Of a stretch of DNA of 64,000 bases, positions 16,850-26,236 are shown piece after piece. The translations under genes and the position numbers were made by a program. Numbering within the stretch: the first letter of the stretch is position 1; every line of letters starts with the position of its first letter. The notes under the pieces were generated by a model that searched no databases, was not told the origin of the DNA, and saw nothing but the letters and a program-made list of their open reading frames with translations. The DNA is from Pseudoalteromonas umbrosa (GTDB taxonomy: Bacteria > Pseudomonadota > Gammaproteobacteria > Enterobacterales > Alteromonadaceae): assembly GCF_030125375.1 (NCBI RefSeq), contig NZ_JASJUU010000002.1:115538-179537 (forward strand). The letters are read 5' to 3'.

Positions 16850-18619
16850 ATGGATACCGACAATAAAGATTTTACTCAGACCATGACCGCTTGGTGGCAG
16901 TATAATCAAGATCTCTACAGTATTTTTTCACAAAACCTTTTTAATAACAGTCCAGTTCAAAAAGCACTTAATGAACAAAGCGCTGAGGACTTTGGTCAAT
17001 GGGCAAAAGAAATTACTAAGCAACCAGAGCTATTCGCAAAACAACAAATTAACTGGTGGCAAGAACAACTAAAAATTGTTCAACAAACATGGGAACAAAG
17101 TCTCAATGCATCAAGCGAAGAAGTCATTTCGACAGAACGCGGTGATAAAAGGTTTCTTGCCGATGAATGGCAAGATAACCCTTGGTTTAGTTATATAAAG
17201 CAAAGTTATTTACTATTTGGCCAGTCATTACTTGACTCAATTCGCCAAACGCCTGGCTTAGATGAAAAATTAAAAGAAAGACTCGAATTCTTTGCAAGGC
17301 AAGTTATAAACTCTATTTCTCCTAGTAATTTTATTACAACTAACCCAGAGCTTTTAAAGTTAACCATCGAGTCCGAAGGCCAAAACCTCATTAATGGACT
17401 TGAATTATTTAAAAAAGACATGGCAAAAAGTGGCGATATGCTGAGGATCAGCATGACCAATGAAAACGCCTATGAGCTGGGTAAAGACCTAGCTACAACA
17501 CCTGGAAGAGTCATTTTTCAAAACCACTTGTTTGAATTAATTCAATATACTGCGACGACTAAGCAAGTACACAAAACGCCACTACTTTTTGTACCGCCGT
17601 ACGTCAATAAATATTACATTCTAGATTTAAAAGAAGAAAACTCATACGTTAAATGGGCTGTCGATAACGGTCACACTGTATTTATGATTTCTTGGAAAAA
17701 TCCAGACCCGAGTATGGCAGAAGTTGGCTTTGAAGATTATGTCGTCGATGGTGTGATTGCTGCTCTGGACGAAATAGAAAAGCAAACTGGTGAAGCGTAT
17801 GTTAATGCCATAGGGTATTGCATCGCCGGTACGCTGGTGGCCACGGCCATGGCATACTTTACATCAAAGCGCATGAAGCAAAAAATTAAAAGCGCAACCT
17901 TACTCACGACACTTCTAGACTTTTCTCAACCAGGTGAGCTTGGTGTATTTGTCAACGAAGGAACTATATCTGCACTAGAAGCCTATAACTTACAAAATGG
18001 CGTCATGCACGGTCATCTTTTGGGCGTCTCTTTTAGCATGCTAAGAGAAAACAGCCTGTATTGGAATTATTATGTTAATAATTACCTCAAAGGCCAACCG
18101 CCAATGGACTTAGATCTCTTATATTGGAATGGAGACAGCACCAACCTCACGGCTAAATGTCACAACTTTATGCTCCGTGACCTTTACCTAGAAAATCGCT
18201 TAATCGCCACAAAAGAAGTTGAGGTCCGAGGAACGAAAATCGATTTAGCCAAGGTAAAGCAACCTATCTATGCGTTATCGACTAGAGATGATCACATCGC
18301 ACTTTGGCAAGCAACATTTAAAGGCTTTCAATACACCAGTGCAAAAACAACTTTTGTACTGGGTGAGTCTGGCCACATCGCAGGTGTTATTAACCCACCA
18401 AAAGCCAACAAATACGGTTTTTGGTCAGGTCCAGCACCACAAGGTGACGCCAATACTTGGCTTGAAAAAGCAGACCATACTAAAGGTTCATGGTGGAATC
18501 ATTGGGGTAAATGGATAACCCAGTTTACTGATGAAAAAGTCCCAGCACGTGCTGTTAAAACTAAGGCAAACCCTGGTATTTATGATGCCCCGGGTGAATA
18601 TGTAAAAGCTAGGCTTTAG
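16850..18619 (+). CDS. phaC: Class I poly(R)-hydroxyalkanoate synthase
   Basis: The 589-residue synthase polymerises (R)-3-hydroxyacyl-CoA onto granules. The PhaC N-terminal domain covers about residues 60-260 and the alpha/beta-hydrolase domain the rest. The lipase-like box GYCIAGT puts the nucleophile at Cys324; the other catalytic residues are Asp481 (TRDDHIA) and His509 (GESGHIAG). PPYVNKYYILDLKEENSYVKW is a class I hallmark. AGGA precedes the ATG by 8 bases. The length and single-subunit form exclude the class III PhaC/E type. It ends the PHA run and is followed by a strong hairpin. Confidence 0.97.
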   Translation: MDTDNKDFTQTMTAWWQYNQDLYSIFSQNLFNNSPVQKALNEQSAEDFGQWAKEITKQPELFAKQQINWWQEQLKIVQQTWEQSLNASSEEVISTERGDKRFLADEWQDNPWFSYIKQSYLLFGQSLLDSIRQTPGLDEKLKERLEFFARQVINSISPSNFITTNPELLKLTIESEGQNLINGLELFKKDMAKSGDMLRISMTNENAYELGKDLATTPGRVIFQNHLFELIQYTATTKQVHKTPLLFVPPYVNKYYILDLKEENSYVKWAVDNGHTVFMISWKNPDPSMAEVGFEDYVVDGVIAALDEIEKQTGEAYVNAIGYCIAGTLVATAMAYFTSKRMKQKIKSATLLTTLLDFSQPGELGVFVNEGTISALEAYNLQNGVMHGHLLGVSFSMLRENSLYWNYYVNNYLKGQPPMDLDLLYWNGDSTNLTAKCHNFMLRDLYLENRLIATKEVEVRGTKIDLAKVKQPIYALSTRDDHIALWQATFKGFQYTSAKTTFVLGESGHIAGVINPPKANKYGFWSGPAPQGDANTWLEKADHTKGSWWNHWGKWITQFTDEKVPARAVKTKANPGIYDAPGEYVKARL

Positions 18620-18629
18620 CCATATTAGT

Positions 18630-18653
18630 AGGTAAAGACGCATGTCTTTACCT
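18630..18653. terminator. Hairpin between convergent phaC and peptidase gene
   Basis: AGGTAAAGAC (18630-18639) and GTCTTTACCT (18644-18653) form a perfect 10-bp stem with a GCAT loop between two convergent genes. The T run is missing, so termination may be partial or factor-assisted. Confidence 0.5.
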
Positions 18654-18666
18654 GCTCCATTTCTCT

Positions 18667-19518
18667 CTACTTTGCATACCGCATCAATATCATGTTGATA
18701 TGGCTTTTCGAAATAAAAGGGAAGTCTCGTCTCGCTTTATAGCGCTTATAAAGCGTCTCAAACAACTTACTCTCAATTAATTTATCAAAAGATGACAAGA
18801 ATACAGTAGCATTTTGACTGGTATTTAATGTTAAATTGTCTCGGCAACAGAGCTGATAATGTGCTAGCAATTTTGCGATATTGCAATCAGCACACTCTGA
18901 TTGCAATTTAAGTTCTGCTTCGATAAAAAAAGCAACACCACTCCAATATACACGCTGGTGTGCTTTTAACTGCCACATTTGACTGGATATTTGAGATAAT
19001 TGACCGGAAAACTGCCGAGTCGCACGCTCACCGCGACTAAGCCCAGCCTGTATTCTCGCGACAAATTCGCTCTGTGAAATAATTCCTCCTTGAAGCATGA
19101 TTACATTCTGAAAGTAAGTTGCAAGCCCCTCGGCCAACCAGCTATCTTGATTATCAAGAAACGGGTGATATAAATGCGCTAACTCATGATATAACGTCCA
19201 ATCAGCTATCAAAGAGTCCAACGAAGCACCTTTGTCAATATACAGCTTAATACCATCAAGTTTTCCACGGGCAATTTCCCCCCAAGGAACTGGCTCCTTC
19301 GCATGCTTCATATAATAGAGAGATACAGGAATTAAATTGTTGGGAAGTTCCCCAAGCGCTGATACTGTCTTATTAATACCATGACGGATCCACTGCGGAA
19401 CTTCTTCTTTATGAGCCGTTGTAGGCGTAGCATTATGCCATTCGATTTCAGCCGAATTACCCAAAGCAAAAAGGCTTGAACTAAAAAAGCATGCTAACCA
19501 CGCAATAAAGTGTCTCAT
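18667..19518 (-). CDS. Exported gluzincin-type metallopeptidase, putative
   Basis: The 283-residue product has a signal peptide (MRHFIAWLACFFSSSLFALG). Its zinc site is readable: H111-E112-x-x-H115 in YHELAHLYHP and a downstream E130 in WLAEGLATYFQN, the arrangement of gluzincins (M1/M4-like; the spacing is near the DUF4157/M1 style). SGVAFFIEAEL continues the M1-like helical region. A paired-Cys segment (CADCN, CCRDN) lies in the C half. The substrate is unknown and it would act in the periplasm. It lies 36 bp downstream of the FHA regulator gene on the same strand, so the two likely form an operon. Confidence 0.8.
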   Translation of the reverse strand: MRHFIAWLACFFSSSLFALGNSAEIEWHNATPTTAHKEEVPQWIRHGINKTVSALGELPNNLIPVSLYYMKHAKEPVPWGEIARGKLDGIKLYIDKGASLDSLIADWTLYHELAHLYHPFLDNQDSWLAEGLATYFQNVIMLQGGIISQSEFVARIQAGLSRGERATRQFSGQLSQISSQMWQLKAHQRVYWSGVAFFIEAELKLQSECADCNIAKLLAHYQLCCRDNLTLNTSQNATVFLSSFDKLIESKLFETLYKRYKARRDFPFISKSHINMILMRYAK

Positions 19519-19554
19519 ACAGACTCATTGGAAATATTGAAATTTAGGCTCCAA

Positions 19555-20532
19555 TTATAGTGCGAGTTGTAATCCTGCGTAAGATGCCTCAGTGTGTGAA
19601 CCTTTTTTAATCGTAAAATGCTTTCCACCAAAACGTACTCGACCGCGTTTGCGTTCAATGATCTGCTCAGCAAGGCTTTTATCATTTACTAGATCTACAA
19701 ACTGCTTGCGTGCACGGTGGATTTGAATATTAATATGGCTTTCACTGATCCCCAAATCCTTTGACAACTGTGAAACACTGACCCAGCCGCGTTGATTTTC
19801 TTCTTCGACAGCAGCTTCATCTCCTGCTTTGTAACGGGCTAATAAGGCGGTTAAATAGTGATGAGTTCTGACATCAAAATCTAGTAATGTCCCATTATGA
19901 TTGACTTTCAGCTCTGTAATTTCTTCATCTAAGCTGATATCAAATACAAACTCTAAGCTAGACTGATGCGCCTTATCAATTGGCATAGTCGCTTCTTGAG
20001 AAGCAGCTTCAACTTGGAATAGATACCAAAGCTCATTGGCAACACACAGATTATCACTGTCAGTCAAAGGCACAATTTTACCTGTAGCCAACTGCTCGTA
20101 ACACCAACATAACTTTTCATTGTCATAAAAAACAACCAGCTCAGGGTCAGTTTCTGATGGCAAGAAATGGTATTTCTCCAGCGGGATCACTTCATCTGGT
20201 TGCTCATTACATGATGGAATTAACAAATCTTTTGGTGGTGCAATAGAGTCAACAATAAAAGTTTGAGGATGCATCTCAGAAAACGTAATTTCATCATCCA
20301 CTTTAAGGTGTATCGCTTGGTTGTAGGCAATCCGCTGGCCATTTAACCAAACACCATTTTTGCTCAGATCTCTAAGCTCCCAAGCTTCCCCGTTATGCTC
20401 TATCACAGCATGTATACGAGAGATTTCTACACCACTAACATGAGTATCCACAGAATAAGTCAACCTACCAAAGCGATGGAACGCCTTTAAGTAGATCACA
20501 TCCGAACAATCCTTTACTTTAAGCTTAGCCAT
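19555..20532 (-). CDS. FHA domain protein with C-terminal DNA-binding-like domain
   Basis: The 325-residue cytoplasmic protein has an N-terminal FHA domain (about residues 10-95): HRFGRLTYSVD, the SRIHAVIEHN motif with the phosphothreonine-contacting Ser-Arg and His, and LRDLSKNGVWLNGQRI. A linker of about 110 residues leads to a C-terminal helical region (VSVSQLSKDLGISESHINIQIHRARKQFVDL, then ERKRGRVRFGG) that resembles a winged helix. FHA domains read phosphothreonine, so this looks like a Ser/Thr-kinase-controlled regulator, although no kinase gene is adjacent. I start at the ATG at 20532, where AGGTG lies 5 bases upstream, not at a TTG ten codons earlier. Confidence 0.85.
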   Translation of the reverse strand: MAKLKVKDCSDVIYLKAFHRFGRLTYSVDTHVSGVEISRIHAVIEHNGEAWELRDLSKNGVWLNGQRIAYNQAIHLKVDDEITFSEMHPQTFIVDSIAPPKDLLIPSCNEQPDEVIPLEKYHFLPSETDPELVVFYDNEKLCWCYEQLATGKIVPLTDSDNLCVANELWYLFQVEAASQEATMPIDKAHQSSLEFVFDISLDEEITELKVNHNGTLLDFDVRTHHYLTALLARYKAGDEAAVEEENQRGWVSVSQLSKDLGISESHINIQIHRARKQFVDLVNDKSLAEQIIERKRGRVRFGGKHFTIKKGSHTEASYAGLQLAL

Positions 20533-20746
20533 GGGGTCACCTATTCCTCTCTTAATACTCAATTTTCTAAGGACAAGTAAGCGCTATATCACAGCGCTTT
20601 TCCTTGCCTATAGTGTAACCCTAAAGCACATACAAATAAATTACGCTTCATTACAGCGTTGTAGCTGTGTGTAAAATCAGGCTTTTCCTTATAATCAGCC
20701 AACTATTCCCACTGGTAATATCGAACATAGTTGCCTAAAGTTATCA

Positions 20747-21565
20747 ATGACAGCCTTCAATTTAATTATTACACTATTTATGATGCGTCCCATGCTTTTC
20801 TTGCTTGTTGTTATGCTTTTGGCCTATGGTGCGCTTTGGCCCTTAGATGCAGGTGCCGATATAAAACCGCGCGTAACAATCTTAGTTGATGATAGCTACC
20901 CACCCTATTCTTATGAAAGCAACGGTTATTTATATGGCATTTATATTGAGCAGGTGAGACTTGCGGCGAGGCGATTATCCAACCATTATCAGGTGATATT
21001 AGAGCCTATTCCTTGGAAGCGTGGTGTTGCGGCTATGGAAAATGGTGAAGCTTTTGCACTCTTACCGCCCTATATTCACAAAGATAAGAGACCTTATATA
21101 TGGCCCTACTCAGTACCTCTTGGTGAGGAAGCTGTTGTTGCTTTTTGCAACCCTGGAGTAACACTCAATAATATACTGAACAGATCCACTCAAAAAGCCC
21201 CCATCAATATTGGCATCAATGCAGGCTTTTTGATTCTAGATAAAGAGCTCGCCTTAGCAAGAGAAAAAGGGGTAATTAAAATATGGGAAAACAAAGACAC
21301 TCTCACTAATATAAAAAAGTTATCTAAGTTTCGTTTAGATTGCTATGTCAATGACAGGCTATCAACATTAATGGGATTCGAATCAGTCAAAAAAGAACGA
21401 GACGACATTAATGTACGGCAGTTTCGCGAGGACAGAGTCGTTTTAAGCAGAACGGCACATATTGGTTATACCAAAGACAATGGTGATAAGTACCCATTTA
21501 AATATGACTTTATAAAAAAGATGGATAAAGCGCTGCTCCATGTCCAGAAACAAATGCGAGAATGA
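20747..21565 (+). CDS. Periplasmic solute-binding-like protein (SBP family 3 type)
   Basis: The 272-residue protein has an N-terminal hydrophobic segment ending near residue 37, which serves as a signal anchor or signal peptide. The mature part looks like a bacterial type 3 extracellular solute-binding protein: VTILVDDSYPPYSYESNGYLYGIYIEQVRLAARRL, then EPIPWKRGVAAMENGEAFALLPPY. No permease or ATPase gene is near, so an orphan binding or sensing role is more likely than transport; such orphans are common in Alteromonadales. The ribosome site is poor, and the true start may be a nearby internal ATG. An intrinsic terminator follows. Confidence 0.8.
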   Translation: MTAFNLIITLFMMRPMLFLLVVMLLAYGALWPLDAGADIKPRVTILVDDSYPPYSYESNGYLYGIYIEQVRLAARRLSNHYQVILEPIPWKRGVAAMENGEAFALLPPYIHKDKRPYIWPYSVPLGEEAVVAFCNPGVTLNNILNRSTQKAPINIGINAGFLILDKELALAREKGVIKIWENKDTLTNIKKLSKFRLDCYVNDRLSTLMGFESVKKERDDINVRQFREDRVVLSRTAHIGYTKDNGDKYPFKYDFIKKMDKALLHVQKQMRE

Positions 21566-21574
21566 AAAAAGATG

Positions 21575-21617
21575 AGTGCCAAGAGTTACACTTGTTCAGC
21601 TTGGCACTATTCATTTT
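21575..21617 (+). terminator. Intrinsic terminator after the solute-binding protein gene
   Basis: AGTGCCAAG (21575-21583) and CTTGGCACT (21600-21608) pair perfectly around a 16-base loop, followed by ATTCATTTTT. It lies between convergent genes. Confidence 0.7.
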
Positions 21618-21629
21618 TGCTTGATAACT

Positions 21630-24600
21630 TTAGCGCATCCACACTTTAATTTCAGCTAAGCCATTAGATTGAAGTAATTGTAACTGAGATTCTACATTCT
21701 GACTTTGCTCAAATTCAAACGCATCCAACTCGTCATCAAAAGCTACTGTTCCTGCGCCGTCACCACCGCTGCGCTTAACTTGATGCAACGCGATATCAGC
21801 AAGATTGACCGATGCTTCCCATCCAATAACGTGCCCACCTAACATTTGTAGTGGGTAGAACGACCAACCGACAGACACAGTCATTTTTGTCGATTTGCCA
21901 TTGGGCAAAGTAAAATCAAATTCACCAATTGCCTTGCACAGGTCTTTAACATACTGATCCACATCAGAACATTGAAAATCACGCAGTAAAAGTAGAAACT
22001 CATCACCACTCCAGCGTGCAACATAATCAGAGCCTTGAGTACGAGTGTTTAATAAAGTAGCCAATTGCTGTAAGCAACTATCCCCACCTATCGGCCCATT
22101 AGCGTCGTTAATTTTACTGAACTTATCAATGTTTAAAATCATTAATACGAGACTTTTTCCCTGCTCTTTTAATGAATGCGCATTGCGCTGATAGTGTTCA
22201 ATATCTTTAGGCAACTGATCAAATAAAAACCGTCTACTTTTCAAGCCTGTAAGTTCATCAGAATGACTCACTAACTTTAATTGTGTATTCACTTTATTGA
22301 GCTTTTCATTGGCTTTTCTGAGCTCTGTAGTACGCTCTGTGACCAGTTCCTCTAACGCAGCTTGTTTGCGCCTTTCCTGTGCTCTAAACACCCAAAACAC
22401 AAGATAGAATAAAAAGATAAATCCACAAGTGATAATAAGCCTAAAAAAGACGGTTTCATCAAAGCGACGTGGCAGTGTCAATTTGACAGCTTTAGAGTGT
22501 GCTTCTTGCCAATCTTCTCCCCGACGTTTTACTTCTAACTTAAATGTGAACTCACCCGGTGGTAAATTCGTGTAAATGGCTTCACGTCTCGCAAGCGCAT
22601 CTCGCCATTGATCATCATGGCCTTCGAGCTTATATCTAAATTCAATACTTTGTGGAGCATAAAAATCAATTGCGGTATAGCGAATTGTTAAGTCTCGCTC
22701 ATTGGTATCCAAAACAATACTTTCTACAATTTTGTTTGGTGTCAGCTCCCTAACCGGTGTCGTGATCCCTTCGAAACGAGGTTCAAGCTCACTATCACTA
22801 AAAAGCTTAACACTTTTTGGAATTCTGACTACTCCCTGCAAGCTTGGATACAATAATACATCATCTACCTCAACCACTGAGTCATGGCCAAGACCAGTAC
22901 AACATTGACTCGGCATTCCGTCTAACTGTCTATCAAACGGGTTGATGACCTGTTCAACTTTCAGGTTTTCAATCTCTTGTGTAAATTGCTCTATGGACAT
23001 ACGGTAAACACCTTTCATAGAGCTTACCCAGATAAAGTTTTGCTCTTTATCATAGTGTAAAGACAGAATAGGACCGTAAGGCAAACCGTGAGAGGCATCT
23101 AACTGAAACCAGTCTCCTGACTCAGTACGATAATATAAACCATCATAAAATGACCCCACCAGAGTTGTATAGTTTTCAACATGTAAAATGCTGGTCACGT
23201 AAGCTGTTTCTAGTGAAGTTTGGCCACCTATTTTTTCAATGCCACGTTCATTATATTTATACGCACCTTTATCAGTACCTATGAAACCATAGCGTGGAAA
23301 ATCAACGATATAAGTGACGAATTGGCTTCCTAAGAATGCATTATAAGTAAACGGCGTTAGACCATTGTAATCAAGTCGGTATAAACCACGCCCTGTACCT
23401 ATCCATAGACCGCCTTGATTGGAAGGGCTTATAGTAAAAACTTGAGTTTGGCGAAATTCACGATTTGGAATGGCTAGTAATTGGCCATTGTCATATATCA
23501 CAACACCACGACCAGTCCCTAAATACAAACGTCCATCCAAGAACTCCATATCATGTACTTCTACACCCTTTAACTGGGCTGGTGTAATTATAGGCTGGTA
23601 GTTATCATCCTGATCCAGCATGCCAACGCCTTCTCGAGTAGCTACCCAAACGTTTCCTCTTGGCCCCATAGTCATAGCTGAAATGGCCTGCTTGCCTCGA
23701 AGCCCAGCTTGAAAACGCTCAACTCGTCCAGAATGAGCAAGCCACAAGCCTTCATTGATGCTCGCAAGCCAAACGTTATTACTCTTATCTATAAATAGAT
23801 CAGTAAACCATATACCCTGATCAAGTTGCACTAAATCAACGGATTGCCATTCGCCGCCACTTTCTTTATATAACAAACGGCCATAGGTAGAGACCCACAT
23901 CCCTCCTTGTTCATCACTTAAAAACTTATAAACGGCACTATTCCCAATTTCATCAAAACGTCTTAAAACTTCATCAAAATCTAAGAAAAATGCACCTAGT
24001 TGCGATGCAAGAAAGAGCTTGCCATCAACCCAAGCTAAATCATGAATATTAGTCTGAGCCAGCTGACGGGGCAAAGAGATTTTGCTCGACAATTCTAATC
24101 TCATGCCGCTAGAGCCAACAAACTGTGCTTCACCTATACGTAGTAGATGACGTTCATTGACGACCCAAATACCATCTGGTGATGGTGCCATCTTTGTCAC
24201 TGCGCCGACAATCTGGCTAATATGGGTAAGTGATAATTTACTATCGTCTAAATTGTTTTTATCCAACATTAAACGTTTTGCGGAAATATAATAAAGTCCG
24301 TTTGCAGCAACCCAAATATTACCGTTATTATCTTCAATAATATCTTTGACATCTGCTTGGATCTTGAACTTTTGCGCCTTCATAGTTTGGGGGTCTATGC
24401 GCAACACACCTCGGCGAGTCCCTACCCAAAGCATGCCAAAGCGATCAACAACAAGTTTATTGATCGCATTACTAACTAAAAAGTTGGTGTTTTGAGTGTT
24501 AAAATTGACGAACTGATGTCCATCAAATCGACTAAGTCCAAATTGCGTGCCTAGCCAAATATAGCCTTGCTGATCTTGCACCACACTTTTAATGCTTTGT

Positions 24601-24707
24601 GATGGTAAGTCATTTTGCATGTTCCACTGTTTTACAACGTAATCGTTAATAGCAGCATTTACATTGAATGTCACCAACATGATTAACAGTAGAAAAAATG
24701 TGTGCAT
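21630..24707 (-). CDS. Beta-propeller / Y_Y_Y / GGDEF membrane diguanylate cyclase
   Basis: The 1025-residue protein has a signal peptide (MHTFFLLLIMLVTFNVNA), about 650 residues of two-component-regulator propeller repeats (GYIWLGTQFGLSRFDG, LWVGTRRGVLRID, GGLWIGTGRGLYRLD), a Y_Y_Y domain, one TM helix (about 752-774), a coiled coil, and a C-terminal GGDEF domain. The active loop reads SGDEF at 900-904, a variant found in active cyclases. The RxxD inhibitory site before it is absent (QGSD). It should sense a periplasmic signal and make c-di-GMP. I start at 24707, after AGAGGGAAT. It begins 25 bp after pgpA with no terminator between. Confidence 0.92.
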   Translation of the reverse strand: MHTFFLLLIMLVTFNVNAAINDYVVKQWNMQNDLPSQSIKSVVQDQQGYIWLGTQFGLSRFDGHQFVNFNTQNTNFLVSNAINKLVVDRFGMLWVGTRRGVLRIDPQTMKAQKFKIQADVKDIIEDNNGNIWVAANGLYYISAKRLMLDKNNLDDSKLSLTHISQIVGAVTKMAPSPDGIWVVNERHLLRIGEAQFVGSSGMRLELSSKISLPRQLAQTNIHDLAWVDGKLFLASQLGAFFLDFDEVLRRFDEIGNSAVYKFLSDEQGGMWVSTYGRLLYKESGGEWQSVDLVQLDQGIWFTDLFIDKSNNVWLASINEGLWLAHSGRVERFQAGLRGKQAISAMTMGPRGNVWVATREGVGMLDQDDNYQPIITPAQLKGVEVHDMEFLDGRLYLGTGRGVVIYDNGQLLAIPNREFRQTQVFTISPSNQGGLWIGTGRGLYRLDYNGLTPFTYNAFLGSQFVTYIVDFPRYGFIGTDKGAYKYNERGIEKIGGQTSLETAYVTSILHVENYTTLVGSFYDGLYYRTESGDWFQLDASHGLPYGPILSLHYDKEQNFIWVSSMKGVYRMSIEQFTQEIENLKVEQVINPFDRQLDGMPSQCCTGLGHDSVVEVDDVLLYPSLQGVVRIPKSVKLFSDSELEPRFEGITTPVRELTPNKIVESIVLDTNERDLTIRYTAIDFYAPQSIEFRYKLEGHDDQWRDALARREAIYTNLPPGEFTFKLEVKRRGEDWQEAHSKAVKLTLPRRFDETVFFRLIITCGFIFLFYLVFWVFRAQERRKQAALEELVTERTTELRKANEKLNKVNTQLKLVSHSDELTGLKSRRFLFDQLPKDIEHYQRNAHSLKEQGKSLVLMILNIDKFSKINDANGPIGGDSCLQQLATLLNTRTQGSDYVARWSGDEFLLLLRDFQCSDVDQYVKDLCKAIGEFDFTLPNGKSTKMTVSVGWSFYPLQMLGGHVIGWEASVNLADIALHQVKRSGGDGAGTVAFDDELDAFEFEQSQNVESQLQLLQSNGLAEIKVWMR

Positions 24708-24732
24708 AGATTCCCTCTTTTTCAACTTTAGG

Positions 24733-25218
24733 TTAGCCGACTAGGACCCCTGTTTTAAACAAAGCTTGGATACAAATCAATGAAAAAATACCAGCCAAAA
24801 CATCATCAGCCATAATTCCACGCCCGCCGTGTAGCTTTTTATCTAGCATTCTAATGGGGCCTGGTTTAGCAATATCGAAAAAGCGAAACAAAACAAAACC
24901 CACAACTAACGATTGCCAACTAATAGCGGCACCAATCATGGTAATATAAAAACCAACCACTTCATCCCAAACAATTGCAGGGTGGTCATGTACCTTCACG
25001 TCTCTCGCTGTTTTTCCACATACCCAAACTCCGAATATCGTCATTAAAACAGCAAGGCTAACTTGAAACCAAATTGGCAATGTCATTGTGGCAAAAATAA
25101 ACGGCAATGCGGCTAATGTTCCAACTGTGCCAGGTGCTTTGGGCGCAAGGCCCGTACCAAACCCCAACGCAAACAATTGGTGTGGGCGTTTGAGATTGAA
25201 TTTTAACGACTTATCCAA
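24733..25218 (-). CDS. pgpA: Phosphatidylglycerophosphatase A
   Basis: The 161-residue inner-membrane enzyme removes phosphate from phosphatidylglycerol phosphate in phosphatidylglycerol synthesis. It carries the family motifs FGTGLAPKAPGTVGTL near residue 20 and DHPAIVWDEVVGFYITM, plus ADDVLAGIFS near the C end, and has three or four hydrophobic segments. The start is a TTG with AGGAG six bases upstream. It follows thiL within 10 bp, the thiL-pgpA pairing seen across gammaproteobacteria, and leads into the propeller cyclase gene 25 bp later. Confidence 0.95.
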   Translation of the reverse strand: MDKSLKFNLKRPHQLFALGFGTGLAPKAPGTVGTLAALPFIFATMTLPIWFQVSLAVLMTIFGVWVCGKTARDVKVHDHPAIVWDEVVGFYITMIGAAISWQSLVVGFVLFRFFDIAKPGPIRMLDKKLHGGRGIMADDVLAGIFSLICIQALFKTGVLVG

Positions 25219-25226
25219 GCTCGCTC

Positions 25227-26192
25227 CTAATTAAAGTGTTCATAGCCAGCTTGCTCTGAGATAGAGTATTTCTCGCCATCTTTGTAAAGCTCAACAGTGC
25301 CCGCTGTATTTGTGATCTGTCCAATGCAAATTGCCTGAACACCATATTGAACTAACCTCGCCTCAACAGCACTTCTGTTGTTGTCATTGACAGTGAACAG
25401 TAGTTGGTAGTCATCACCATAAGACAAACTCAACATTTCTCGTAGATTTTCATCATCTAAGGCACGTAAATCATCAGAAATGGGGACTTTATTTATATCC
25501 ACCTCAGCACCTACCATAGAACGGTCAACAATATGTTGGAGATCTGCAAGTAGGCCATCAGAAATATCGATACATGAAGTCGCAAGACCTCTTAATACCT
25601 GACCCGCAGCAACATGCGGCTTTGGATAATGTAACTTTTCGGTTACACGTTTTACTTGGTCTGGATTTAATGTAATACCACGCTTACGAGATTCAATCGC
25701 CAAAGCAGCATCACCAACTGGACCTGTAATATAAATCCAATCACCCACGTTTGCGCCCGATCGTGTTAAAGCCTTGCCCTTAGGCACAATGCCTTTAGCA
25801 CAAATGGTAATTGTAAGCGGCCCTTGTGTTGTGTCGCCACCAATCAACTGTACATTATAATATTCAGCGATTTCGTGCAGACCCTCGGTAAATTCCTCAA
25901 GCCATGTCATATCAACTGCAGGCAAGGTCAGACCGATTGATATCCAAGTGGGTTCAGCACCCATGGCTGCCAAATCACTTAAGTTAACAGCTAGGACACG
26001 ATGTCCTAATGCCCTTGCGGGAATATCGGGAAAGAAGTGCACACCTTCAACTAAGGTGTCTGTGGTGACTGCAAGTTGACAATTTTCAGGAATATCAACT
26101 ACAGCACAATCATCACCAATTCCAACGGCAACATCACGGCGAGTTATGCCTCTGCCTTTGAAGTAATGATTAATTAACTCAAATTCCTTCAT
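25227..26192 (-). CDS. thiL: Thiamine-monophosphate kinase
   Basis: The 321-residue enzyme phosphorylates thiamine monophosphate to the active cofactor thiamine diphosphate. Motifs are in order: FELINHYF, GIGDDCAVVDIP (ATP and metal), TDTLVEGVHFFPD, AVNLSDLAAMGAEP, QLIGGDTTQGP, and CIDISDGLLADLQHI. The start matches E. coli ThiL. There is no clear Shine-Dalgarno sequence before the ATG: an intrinsic-terminator-like hairpin ends only a few bases upstream, so expression may depend on readthrough or coupling from nusB. Confidence 0.96.
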   Translation of the reverse strand: MKEFELINHYFKGRGITRRDVAVGIGDDCAVVDIPENCQLAVTTDTLVEGVHFFPDIPARALGHRVLAVNLSDLAAMGAEPTWISIGLTLPAVDMTWLEEFTEGLHEIAEYYNVQLIGGDTTQGPLTITICAKGIVPKGKALTRSGANVGDWIYITGPVGDAALAIESRKRGITLNPDQVKRVTEKLHYPKPHVAAGQVLRGLATSCIDISDGLLADLQHIVDRSMVGAEVDINKVPISDDLRALDDENLREMLSLSYGDDYQLLFTVNDNNRSAVEARLVQYGVQAICIGQITNTAGTVELYKDGEKYSISEQAGYEHFN

Positions 26193-26195
26193 ACA

Positions 26196-26221
26196 TTAAA
26201 AAAGCCGGCCAATGCCGGCTC
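26196..26221 (-). terminator. Terminator-like hairpin just upstream of thiL
   Basis: On the minus strand AGCCGGC and GCCGGCT pair around ATTG and are followed by six T. It sits between the nusB stop and the thiL ATG, its T run ending about 5 bases before the ATG. It would reduce transcription into thiL-pgpA and occupies the usual ribosome-site position. Confidence 0.8.
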
Positions 26222-26236
26222 TCCTCATGATTCTGA

